From Pycnopodia helianthoides (taxonomy: Eukaryota > Echinodermata > Asteroidea > Forcipulatida > Asteriidae): 64,000 bases of DNA. The DNA is taken from assembly GCA_032158295.1 (NCBI GenBank), contig CM063246.1, forward strand, positions 16,589,168 to 16,653,167, given 5' to 3'. Below the pieces are notes generated by a model. It was not told the DNA's origin and did not search any database. It was given only the letters and a program-made list of their open reading frames with translations. Positions 58,201 to 64,000 of this stretch are shown in pieces; position 1 is the stretch's first letter; each line of letters opens with the position of its first letter. A program made the position numbers and the translations under genes.

Positions 58201-60999
58201 GAACATATTAAGTTGAATTTAAAAGGACTAAATGAGTCAACATATTGTATGTAGATGATGGCATTAGGATAGGAAATGGGCTGATTGGTGTTATTAATGG
58301 CATCATACAGTGTATAATAGGTTTCCTTATTGTGTTTCCCTATTGTCAAGTCATTCTCTTCAGAACAATGTCTTATTTCCTCAGTGTAATCACTCCTAAA
58401 CAAAAATGCCAAGTACGAACACATGGAGACAATGTATTTAACTAGAGCTTTTAAAAGTGTCTCGGGATACTCGTGATAATGATGACATCACTTACAAAAA
58501 AATTATTCTCCGTTTCATGATTCGGTCTTCGAATTCTTAATTCATCTTAAAATGGCAAAAGCCTTGAAGTCACAAATTTGCATAGCTTTTTGCACTAAAC
58601 CCTAATATGTTCATCAATAATTTGTTCTCATATTTATTGGTTGATATGCAATGAGCATTGACTTTTCATGTACTATGATGTTAACAGTTTTAGATATACG
58701 AGTCAAGCATAAGTTCTTGTTTTCGTTCTTGTTTTCGTTCTTGTTCTATATGTGACAATAGACAGTAATTGTCCATGTAGAATATTGAAATGTCCACCTG
58801 GTGACTGGCCTCAGCCCAACCATCCAAGGCCAAAACGAGTTGAGTATAGCACAAGAGTAGTGTTTTCAAAAGCCATGTGAGTACATTGAATTTCTCTAGA
58901 TGATGACTGATTTGAGAGTAAATGATGTGTTCAATCAACTTCGTACAAATTGCAGTCAATGAAATCTCTCTGCAGTTGGATAGAAGAGCTTTATCTCCCT
59001 TTTTGTATAGAGTCGTGATATTTGCTATTAGGAAGTCCTCTGGCAGATCACCACAAACCAAAGTCTCTCAGGATTGGTGCAATTTCTTCAGCTGTCTCCT
59101 TCAGAATTATGGGACAGATTTAACCAAGTCCACTGGCTTTGTTAGCATTGAAGTCCTTGAGTAGTTTCAACACACCTTCAGTTGTGACATTTATGTCATC
59201 AACAGTTGGTGACTTTGTGGGAGTAAAAGGAATGTTGTTAAAGACCTCCTTAGTGAAAACATACATGTACATGTATGTAAATTGAGTATCATGAGCTGGA
59301 GTCTTGTCCTTGTCAAGTGTTTGAACCCCTTGGTTCTCCATGCACCTGCTTCTATATAGTTCCACAGACTGTGTGGATTCTCCTTTAAATTCTTGACAAC
59401 ATCGGAAACAAATCGATGCTGTTCATTTCTAAGTTCCTGTTTCACAAAAAGAGGTCTAAGTTGTGAAAAAAGTAGTTTTTAAATTATTGTAACTCAAAAC
59501 CTGATGATGTCATGACGTACTTATAAAAGTTCTCTGTTCATGTTGAGGTTTGACCGTTTCTTGAGTTTCAAGGCTCAGTTTTCTTTCAATTCAATTTGAT
59601 TTGAAGAAGAGTTAAATAACATCGCTCATGTACATTTGACTGCTGACAAGGTGTTGTGTGAACAGCTATCTGCAATTAAAGACTTTTAAAACCAAATCAG
59701 GTCACGTACAGCTTGAACTAAAACTAAATACTACGCATGAAAAATATACAATGGGTGCACTAGGGGTAACTAAAGCCAAGTGAAATCTGTGCTCGCCATG
59801 TACAGTAAACACACACCTAATGAGCTAATATTTACATGTAGCAAATACATGTAGCCATGTTTTGGGGGGATTTTCGACTTTGTGTCGGGATGTCCGCATT
59901 ATGTCAAATAAAGTATTAACAATCAACAAATTAATTTTCTCATGTAACACAATTGTTGTGAAACCAATCTTTAATTATAATATGCTGGAGCAATTATGAT
60001 AAACAAGTTTCCAAGTGTTTTCAAAGTTGTAAAAAAAACCATACTTTTGTATTGCCATATCTTAAAATATGGTCACTTGATCTGATGGTAATTTTCCACA
60101 TTTACTTAATGATGTTAATACTTGAAAACAAATTTCAGCCACTGAAACCATGCTCAAAACCCTACTGCCTCATCTCCAAACGAGGCTCAGGGAATATATT
60201 TCACTTCAACTTCTGGTTTCACCTGGCAGACAAGGTTAAATTGGGGTCCTGTCAGTATCATTTCTGTTAAGTTTGTAAACTTCAAGACATTTCACATATT
60301 CAACATAGAGATTGTGAAAATAGCCTCTCAAAGTGTAATTGTGGAGTTTTGATTTTTTGAAATAAACTTTGGTTGAATCTACATATATTTAGACACCTGA
60401 TGATGTTATCACAAGGTCACAACTTCCTCAACATCTACAAGTTGCAGTCTAACTACATGTAAAGTTTCAAGTTCAAACAAGCTTTGCAACTTTGTATTAA
60501 ACAAACAAACAAAAAACCCACAATAACAAAAGGTGTTCAGCTGATGCTGGACCAACCATAAACAAAATACAAAACTGAACAAAAAACAGTATATGTACTT
60601 GGCAGATGCCCTAGCACCTAAAAAACACACAAACCAAACAAATACAAAAGGGTGTTCCACTCATGCCCAAACACCTAAATATTTGAGCAGTGGGTGGCTT
60701 TTGAAAGTATTGTTTGGGATTTTTTAACAGAGGTACAAGCTCTTGGATTGTTGACCCTTAGAACCTACTAATCTTAGATGCAAAATCAAGTTCAATAATT
60801 CGATTGTAGGTGTTAAAGGTAATGATAAAGTTATATTGAATGTAGAAATTATGATTTAAAACAATTTTGTTTTGTAATTTTACTCTGATTTTTGTTTTGT
60901 ATTTCATGTGCACAGGTGACCAGTTTATACAAAGATGCTTCGTTGGGAAACACAATTAATATGGCTCTTGTTAGTTTGCTTCTACTGCATGATGATCAG
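22184..60999 (+). CDS. ADAMTS18: ADAMTS16/18-like metalloprotease, exons 1-6 (gene continues off the right edge)
   Basis: This is a secreted zinc endopeptidase of extracellular matrix (M12B, ADAMTS group), coded as join(22184..22285, 24227..24299, 27969..28297, 34102..34318, 52916..53124, 60916..60999): 1014 nt, 338 codons, all phases consistent. The order is signal peptide (residues about 10-25), propeptide with paired Cys and RHKR and RVKR basic sites, cysteine-switch QHYCGSKKK, dibasic KR before the mature enzyme, and the catalytic-domain start (RYVETLVVVDKKM, YVLTVLNMVTSLYKDASLG). These blocks, including LSG-.-RT, HxLYKR and the HFCG/HYCG switch, fit vertebrate ADAMTS16 and ADAMTS18 better than other members. 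The HExxH zinc site, disintegrin-like, TSP1 and spacer regions lie past the right edge. The symbol is given for the vertebrate relative; a single pre-duplication ADAMTS16/18 gene is more likely. Confidence 0.9.
22286..24226 (+). other. ADAMTS intron 1
   Basis: AT-rich with no nested gene. It contains a degenerate GGGTTATA / AGGGTAAGG purine-rich tract (22505-22600) and otherwise nothing notable. Confidence 0.6.
24227..24299 (+). CDS. ADAMTS18: ADAMTS exon 2 (short N-terminal propeptide exon)
   Basis: This 73-nt exon lies between acceptor TTTCCAG and donor GTAAAAT. It reads GDAVGTTNQPIFKLHKEFEH then SSHG plus one base, which joins to GT of exon 3 to make Gly. There is no strong family motif here; the support is phase fit on both sides and the absence of another way to reach exon 3 in phase 1. 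The donor is weaker than the rest. Confidence 0.72.
24710..25092. mobile_element. TTAA MITE, full-length, inverted relative to its sister copy
   Basis: AGGAACATTACAGAATTGG and its inverse end the element, with TTAA on both sides (24706-24709, 25093-25096). The interior is the reverse complement of 25836-26189. 383 bp. Confidence 0.8.
25490..25652. mobile_element. CAGGCCTG-ended MITE, copy 1
   Basis: CAGGCCTGGAATTTC and GTAATTCCAGGCCTG form inverted ends around GCACTTCCATTGGAAAATCT and GGGCAACAGAGGCCATGGCC. A CTTTCA sequence flanks both sides. Relatives lie in two other introns of this gene. Confidence 0.7.
25836..26189. mobile_element. TTAA MITE, full-length
   Basis: AGGAACATTACAGAATTGG opens the element and AATTCTGTAATGTTCCT closes it, with TTAA at 25832-25835 and 26190-26193. 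No coding content. The 4-bp TTAA flank is typical of piggyBac or Kolobok-type insertion. Confidence 0.8.
27365..27812 (+). mobile_element. CR1-like LINE 3' end
   Basis: A degenerate frame gives VLNELHWLPVQQRIKFKIIL, the common C-terminal block of CR1/L2-type LINE proteins (LHWLPV..RI.FKI), then further decayed sequence. It ends GCGCTATATAAGAACC with (ATT/GTT)n repeats to about 27812. Confidence 0.72.
27969..28297 (+). CDS. ADAMTS18: ADAMTS exon 3 (main propeptide exon)
   Basis: This 329-nt exon has acceptor TTTTGCAG and donor GTAAGT. It begins HELVLPYQTDSEGGFISNSF, then SPLRHKRSSD (a furin-type RHKR), FKFSGYGKDFHLEV, and two Cys in HKHCHYHGSLRSHPNSTVAI and SLCNNGL. This is the M12B propeptide core: F.F.A.G..FHL.L, then C.Y.G.......S.VA.S.C. 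An N-glycosylation sequon NST is present. Phase 1 in, phase 0 out. Confidence 0.93.
29087..29353 (+). CDS. Unassigned small ORF with Cys-x4-Cys and CSTHF, weakly THAP-like
   Basis: This 88-codon frame starts MPALCAFSGCTVKHPNLISN and later has ILICSTHFTDYYRNDL. A Cys-x4-Cys pair near the N-terminus and a CSxHF about 31 residues after it are what THAP domains show, but the conserved FP, W and AVPSIF blocks are missing and the spacing is slightly short. It could be a decayed transposon gene or a chance frame. No start-context or splice support. Confidence 0.28.
   Translation: MPALCAFSGCTVKHPNLISNTGIVSIVDNTPCNCELTKILICSTHFTDYYRNDLSQQSSCYNNSGVRASFSHLSTCFRTVKLNQLSVL
29808..30140. repeat. Inverted pair of AACCTAACGCGAGATT minisatellites
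   Basis: On the left (29808-29875) the unit reads TCGCGTTAGGTTTTTATTC two to three times. On the right (29980-30140) the reverse complement AACCTAACGCGAGATTCAAA recurs about seven times with alternating ACGTAAGGCGAGATTGAAA units of about 19-20 bp. About 100 bases of unrelated DNA separate them. Confidence 0.7.
34102..34318 (+). CDS. ADAMTS18: ADAMTS exon 4 (propeptide C-terminal part, cysteine switch)
   Basis: This 217-nt exon begins after CTTGCAG and ends at GTAAGT. It begins SGFLRTELDDYLIEPLDTNQ, joining exon 3 to give the L-S-G-[LF]-[IL]-R-T block, then VHILYKRS, the basic ERNRVKRSS (a consensus RVKR) and QHYCGSKKK. The lone Cys in HYCG is the expected cysteine-switch ligand for the catalytic zinc. 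Phase 0 in, phase 1 out. The longer open frame that starts at 33973 is intron. Confidence 0.94.
34848..34986. mobile_element. CAGGCCTG-ended MITE, copy 2 (left end lost)
   Basis: GAGAGGACAAGGCCATTTTA, GGGCACTTCCATTGGAAAAT and GGGCAACAGAGGCCATGGCC match copy 1. Only the right end AATTCCAGGCCTG is intact. Confidence 0.65.
36148..38470. repeat. GTGTTCGG / ACTTCCGG-palindrome repeat, block 1
   Basis: The left part has three GGTGTTCGGC...GAAAACCTATTGTTATT units. The body repeats a module: sequences such as TTTGACCTTTACTTCCGGTC joined to GAAACCGGAAGT, and TGATGACGTCATCGATGACG-like palindromes. The ACTTCCGG palindrome falls at 36586, 37182, 37790, 38235 and 38391. Short frames in it (for example 37434-37757) are not convincing genes. 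Confidence 0.7.
39118..42235 (+). mobile_element. Degenerate CR1-like LINE (endonuclease, RT, C-terminal blocks)
   Basis: Reading across many frameshifts gives GGVGILYKSNL and SDHFAICGRL (endonuclease region), then LKLAHIRPLLKK and NYRPVSNL, FQSAYRENHSIETALLLVGN, VLLDLSAAFDTLNHTILLKR, HADDTQLYLSF (the RT YADD-type motif) and APCLWNSLPYNIRS near the end, closing with an ATT-rich tail. These are standard non-LTR RT blocks. About 500 bp of unrelated DNA (about 40685-41190) splits RT between the DLSAAFDT and SVLGLQLF blocks. It is an inactive copy. Confidence 0.82.
44210..44407 (-). CDS. Small unassigned ORF, minus strand
   Basis: A 65-codon frame begins MTPICGDVPTSGLVGKTLCE and ends GMLCFNPCSFED. 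Composition is fairly protein-like and the stretch is less AT-rich than its surroundings, but I do not recognise it. The adjacent ATAAGGCGC..TGCAACATGACT block recurs around 56300 as repeat DNA, which argues for a repeat rather than a gene. Confidence 0.2.
   Translation of the reverse strand: MTPICGDVPTSGLVGKTLCESHVASYGSAPYMQKITGAARAMAVANMAKGVAMGMLCFNPCSFED
44872..45560. repeat. 34-bp minisatellite, about 20 units
   Basis: The unit is approximately CCTCCCTGCCTGTTCCTCCT followed by CAAACCACCCACAA. Variants contain CCTGAATTCCAGTGA or GAAATCGCCAGTGA. Because 34 is not a multiple of three, the frames rotate through LPACSSSNHPQ, CLFLLKPP and SLPVPP, giving several long but meaningless open frames on both strands. 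Confidence 0.9.
47390..48550. repeat. GTGTTCGG / ACTTCCGG-palindrome repeat, block 2
   Basis: Diverged copy of block 1. AGGTGTTTGGCCAACAGCTG opens it, followed by TGATGACGTCATCAATGA, TTTGACCTTTACTTCCAGTT with AAAACCGGAAGT (about 47800-47830) and another TTGATGACGTCACAAC. No coding. Confidence 0.65.
49650..49860 (-). mobile_element. tRNA-derived SINE
   Basis: On the minus strand the head (about 49666-49738) reads AGCTCAGTTGGTAGAGCA (A-box) and GTTGGTTCAAATCCCCC (B-box), the two pol III promoter blocks of a class I tRNA. The anticodon stem does not pair properly, so this is not a working tRNA gene. The body continues left, including a 14-base poly-G region on the plus strand at about 49769-49782. 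Confidence 0.6.
50427..50728. mobile_element. 302-bp MITE with AAGGTATTA.ACAGGATTGG ends
   Basis: The left AAGGTATTACACAGGATTGG and the right reverse complement AAGGTATTATACAGGATTGG form inverted repeats of 20 bp with one mismatch. TTAA precedes the left end. No coding; the minus-strand frame within it is incidental. Confidence 0.72.
51052..52190. repeat. GTGTTCGG / ACTTCCGG-palindrome repeat, block 3
   Basis: It opens AGGGGTTTCGGCCTGGTAGC with CGAAACGCCTATTG, and has two TGACCTTTCCTTCCGGTT modules near 51865 and 52005. It ends about GCGACTGAAACCCCTCTGTG. It is the most diverged of the three blocks. Confidence 0.6.
52234..52545 (-). mobile_element. LINE C-terminal fragment
   Basis: The minus strand reads QKYQHLARELCKIWQVKVNV then IPVVVGA, and after a frameshift LLQKAALLGTARILRKTLEI before a stop. 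This is the common C-terminal end of a non-LTR LINE polyprotein (IEKYQ.LA.EL..LW..KV.V.PVV.GALG..., LGTARILRK.L). The plus-strand open frame over it is its shadow. Inactive. Confidence 0.7.
52608..52768. mobile_element. CAGGCCTG-ended MITE, copy 3 (inverted)
   Basis: CAGGCCTGAAATTAAAC and AATTCCAGGCCTG end the element. The interior TGGCCTCCATTGCCCTGGTC and TTGCAATGGAAGTGCCC is the reverse complement of copies 1 and 2. It lies about 150 bp upstream of the exon 5 acceptor. Confidence 0.7.
52916..53124 (+). CDS. ADAMTS18: ADAMTS exon 5 (propeptide end, start of catalytic domain)
   Basis: This 209-nt exon runs from acceptor TTTGTAG to donor GTAGGT. It reads FQPREAKEHIFFADEFPSPV, then ETSKHIHKRAIEGNM and RYVETLVVVDKKM, ending YVLTVLNM. 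The mature protease should begin after the KR. The acceptor four bases later (TTCAG) would put a stop in frame, so 52916 is preferred. Phase 1 in, phase 0 out. P4 of the KR site is Ile, not Arg, so the processing site is atypical. Confidence 0.94.
55760..56280 (-). mobile_element. LINE reverse-transcriptase fragment, minus strand
   Basis: The minus strand gives, across frameshifts, LLKDFDKV, VRSGVPQGSVLGTSLFLLDI, MQLFADDRILYREI and WDDTWQMSFNASKW. GVPQGSVLG and FADD are RT motifs of Jockey/CR1-class LINEs. There are several stops and frame changes, so it is inactive. It may be the 3' continuation of the piece at 58690-59445. Confidence 0.78.
57283..58036. repeat. 377-bp tandem duplication, apparently identical
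   Basis: 57283-57659 and 57660-58036 are two head-to-tail copies beginning GCAAGTTCAGGAAAACAGGT and ending AACAATGAATGATTTT. I saw no difference between them on reading. Non-coding. Confidence 0.85.
58690..59445 (-). mobile_element. LINE fragment 5' of RT domain, minus strand
   Basis: The minus strand gives RFVSDVVKNLKENPHSLWNY, then KLLKDFNANKASGLG, and LPEDFLIANITTLYKKGDKA with LLSNCREISLTAICTKLIEH. This is the linker and start of the RT domain of a non-LTR LINE (KKGDK..L.NYR.ISLT....K..E). Stops and frameshifts make it inactive. The upstream end carries GTTCTTGTTTTCGTTCTTGT repeats at about 58712-58745. Confidence 0.78.
60916..60999 (+). CDS. ADAMTS18: ADAMTS exon 6 (catalytic domain)
   Basis: This 84-nt exon has acceptor GTGCACAG and donor GTAGGC. 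It encodes VTSLYKDASLGNTINMALVS then LLLLHDDQ, phase 0 in and out. It corresponds to the V..L..D.++G..I...+V.L++L block of ADAMTS catalytic domains. The zinc-binding HExxH exon lies downstream, outside the window. Confidence 0.93.
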
Positions 61000-63028
61000 G
61001 TAGGCCATATAACTTCCTTTATGATGATAAGTGTACTGTAATCTTCTCAGCAGTGTTCATGGTATTTGTCAATCAAATTACCAAGTTTATAAAATGGATA
61101 AGAACAAAACAGATTATTATGTTGATATGAGATTACACTGATTGTGATACTGACCCACGATTATCTCTGTTGATTGCATATGAATGAATATTGCATGCAC
61201 ATGCATGAGAAGATGGAATAACCAGGTGTTATTACATGTACAGTGTATGTACAGTAATGTTCATTCATATGCAACAATCAACAGACATTTTAGTTTGATA
61301 CTAGAGACTTTTTATTTGCTGTATGGTTGACTGCTGTCTGATACCCATATAAGCCAACTATCAACAAAAGAGTTGCAGTCAAGTCTTCAATAGGCTTAGA
61401 GCAGACTAGTAGTAGGTTGATGAATGGTTTGCTCTAACCATGAAGAAAGAACTCACAAAGGATGGTGGTGACCTATTTAAACTATACAAATCTGCCATGC
61501 TGGTAGACTTTTTAAAAGCCTAAAGGAATATTGATTTACGAATAAAGATTGGTGGCGCCTAACTTAACAATGCATACATTCAATAACAATGCAAAGTTGT
61601 AACAGTAGATTTGATTAAGGTATAAAGGGACAGTTATAAAGCATTTATTGAACAAGGCAGTCAATAATAAGGGTGTTTCTCACATGATTTAACATGTGAC
61701 TACCACCTGATCTGAACTCTGTAGTATTATATAGAGCTACTTATTAAAGAGAAAACAAATATTAGTTTCAGTCTGAAAACTGACTGATTACACGTAGGTT
61801 GGTCATACCAACCAATCCCCAAGAGGAGAAGTATTTTCACCTGAGCATGATACTGTCAAAGTCAAGAAAATGCATTCAAAACTCCACAAAATCGGCATTG
61901 CTTATTTTGATTGCTGCATTTGAAATAATGAAGACCGATTAACTGAAATGAATCACTACATGTACTTCAATATAAGAGTAGATTGTAGTATATATCCAAG
62001 AAAAATGAAGTATTCACTTGAAATATTTCAGTTCCAATCAGGTCTGATAAGTGAGAGGAACTAAAATATTTTAAGTGAGTACTTAATTTTTTCATGGATT
62101 GTGTACTACAATCTACTCTTTTATTACAAAATTCTGATCAATCGGATTCATGATTTTTTAAAATATTTTATCTCAATGTCATACATGTACAGAGTCAAAC
62201 ATATATCAACAAACTGGTAACTTGCTTTTTAATAAATATTTAGTGAATTTGAATTAACAAATTCTGATTGGTAGAGCTGATCACATGTTGATGCGTTAAA
62301 AAATAATATAAACACCAGTTAACAAAAAAAAGAAAAAAAGAAAAGTAATGGGCCCTGAACCCCAAACATAGTTCTGTATGCCACTTACAAGACTTGATTG
62401 CACTTGGTCTGCTTACATACTACACTCATGGCCCTTACCTACACCCCCTGCCACCATACACCTTTATTTGACAGATTCCTGGAACCAAAGCCAAACGTGC
62501 TGCTCTCATCTACATGTGTGATATCTTATTCACCAAATACACAGTGTCATACCAGACTTTAAGAGCTTAAACTCACTGAAAAGGAGGAATTATAGGGTTT
62601 GTACAGATTTGAAGAGTCTAGAATTAAATTAAACAACCAAGTTTAGGCTCTTGACCATTGAGAAATTGCCATGGTGGAAAATACACGCCCTTAGGAAGGA
62701 ATGTGTGTAACATCAGGTTACAACAGGTTGATTTACCAAATTAAGGCCAGTTTGAAGTGTTCAGTACCCTTTTTGTGTACACACAGGACAAGGGACGTGG
62801 ATAGCTTCAGTACTTTCCTCACTATTTTGCCAATTATTTTGGGCCAACATGTACATCTCCAATATTTTTAAAGAATAACAGCTTTAGAGGACCCTGTCTC
62901 AGACAGATTATACATTAGGAGAAATGACTGGCAGGTACTATTTCTACGTCAAATTTTGAGAATGATTTGATCAGTTCGAAATAGCAATCACTGAGAACCA
63001 TCCCATTGCAGTTTCTTTTAATTTCCTT
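61000..63028 (+). other. ADAMTS intron 6, proximal part
   Basis: AT-rich intron with no gene seen. Several inverted word pairs such as TGTACTACAATCTACTCTT (62101) against AAGAGTAGATTGTAGTA (61975) suggest an unrecognised MITE at about 61970-62120. Confidence 0.5.
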
Positions 63029-64000
63029 CTGCGGTGTCTTGATCCTCCACTGCAGTGTCTGGATCTCCCACTGCAGTGTCTGGATCTCCCACTGCAGTGT
63101 CTTGATCTCCCACTGCAGTGTCTTGATCTCCCACTGCAGTGTCTTGATCTCCCACTGTGGTATCTTGATCTCCCACTGCGGTATCTTGATCTCCCACTGC
63201 GGTATCTTGATCTCCCACTGCGGTGTCTTGATCTCCCATTGCAGTGTCTTGATCTCCCATTGCAGTGTCTTGATCTCCCACTGCAGGGTCTTGATCTCCC
63301 ACTGCGGTGTCTTGATCTCCCACTGCAGTGTCTTGATCTCCCACTGCAGTGTCTGGATCTCCCACTGCAGTGTCTTGATCTCCCACTGCAGTGTCTTGAT
63401 CTCCCACTGCGGTGTCTTGATCTCCCACTGCAGTGTCTTGATCTCCCACTGCGGTGTCTTGATCTCCCACTGCGGTGTCTTGATCTCCAACTGCTGTGTC
63501 TTGATCTCCCACTGCGGTGTCTTGATCTCCAACTGCTGTGTCTTGATCTCCAACTGCGTGTCTTGATCTCCCACTGCAGTGTCTTGATCTCCCACTGCGG
63601 TGTCTTGATCTCCCACTGCGGTGTCTTGATCTCCCACTGCGGTGTCTTGATCTCCAACTGCTGTGTCTTGATCTCCCACTGCAGTGTCTTGATCTCCCAC
63701 TGCAGTGTCTTGATCTCCCACTGCAGTGTCTTGATCTACCACTGCTGTTTCTTGATCTCCCACTGCGGTGTCTTGATCTCCCACTGCGGTGTCTTGATCT
63801 CCCACTGCGGTCTTGATAAATCTGCGGTGTCTTGATCTTCCACTGCAGTGTCTTGATATCCCACTGCAGTGTCTTGATCTCTCACTGCAGTGTCTTGATC
63901 TACCACTGCTGTATCTTTATCTCCCACTGCAGTGTCTTGATCTCCTACTGCAGTGTCTTGATCTCCCACTGCGGTCTTGATCTCCCACTGCAGTGTCTTG
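63029..64000. repeat. 21-bp minisatellite, about 46 units, running off the right edge
   Basis: The unit is CACTGCAGTGTCTTGATCTCC with variants (GCGGTG, GCTGTG, GGATCTCC, TATCTTG). The period of 21 keeps all frames open for long stretches, so both strands show repeat proteins; the minus strand gives (GDQDTAV)n, (WEIKTLQ)n or (SGRSRHC)n. Short units with 2-4 base losses at 63557, 63807 and 63973 break the frame. It lies within the intron following ADAMTS exon 6. Confidence 0.9.

Larger units (their letters stand above)
53125..60915 (+). other. ADAMTS intron 5
   Basis: It holds two pieces of one or two minus-strand LINEs (55760-56280, 58690-59445), an apparently exact 377-bp tandem duplication (57283-58036) and a repeat fragment at 56290-56660 shared with 6900-7150. 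The rest is AT-rich with no gene seen. Confidence 0.6.

Noticed and set aside
62915..63969. Long open frames of up to 296 codons made of repeated heptads
   Set aside because: They are produced by a 21-bp minisatellite, occur in several frames and on both strands, and lie in an intron. No evidence favours translation.

Overview
The window is animal nuclear DNA: interrupted genes with consensus GT/AG splice sites, large introns and very dense transposon debris. There are no bacterial-style gene clusters. Most open frames are noise. The repeat types (tRNA-headed SINEs, CR1-like LINE fragments, many TTAA and other MITEs, frequent TACATGTA palindromes) together with the two genes suggest a marine invertebrate deuterostome, most likely an echinoderm and perhaps a sea star. 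That assignment is inference.

Two real genes were recognised by assembling short exons. (1) The left edge carries the 5' end of WWOX (WW-domain oxidoreductase) on the minus strand: exon 1 (5871-5968), exon 2 (4575-4639) and exon 3 (662-719). Their codon phases fit and they encode the two N-terminal WW domains; the gene continues off the left edge. (2) From 22184 to beyond the right edge is the 5' part of an ADAMTS16/18-type secreted metalloprotease on the plus strand. Six exons (22184-22285, 24227-24299, 27969-28297, 34102-34318, 52916-53124, 60916-60999) join into 1014 nt, or 338 codons, without a phase break: signal peptide, propeptide with cysteine switch, and the start of the catalytic domain. 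The two genes diverge head to head. As I recall, human WWOX and ADAMTS18 are also divergent neighbours on 16q23, so this looks like ancient conserved linkage.

The 16 kb between the genes (5969-22183) is a transposon graveyard. It contains a 145-bp tandem array, two abutting perfect palindromes, a 2.1-kb long-inverted-repeat element holding nested MITEs, a 360-bp palindrome, a 272-bp tandem duplication, a family of foldback hairpins with unrelated stems but a shared apex, a segmental duplication, and a 1.75-kb relic element with a broken THAP-domain ORF, matching TIRs and a near-perfect 8-bp target duplication (P-superfamily-like). WWOX intron 2 holds a 2.9-kb TIR element with a pogo-like MITE inside it, plus a tRNA-Leu-like SINE.

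The ADAMTS introns hold TTAA-flanked MITEs, a CAGGCCTG-ended MITE in three different introns, CR1-like LINE pieces on both strands, three blocks of a GTGTTCGG / ACTTCCGG-palindrome repeat, a 34-bp and a 21-bp minisatellite, and an apparently identical 377-bp tandem duplication. No CRISPR array, rRNA or intact tRNA gene was seen. Promoters could not be located with confidence.
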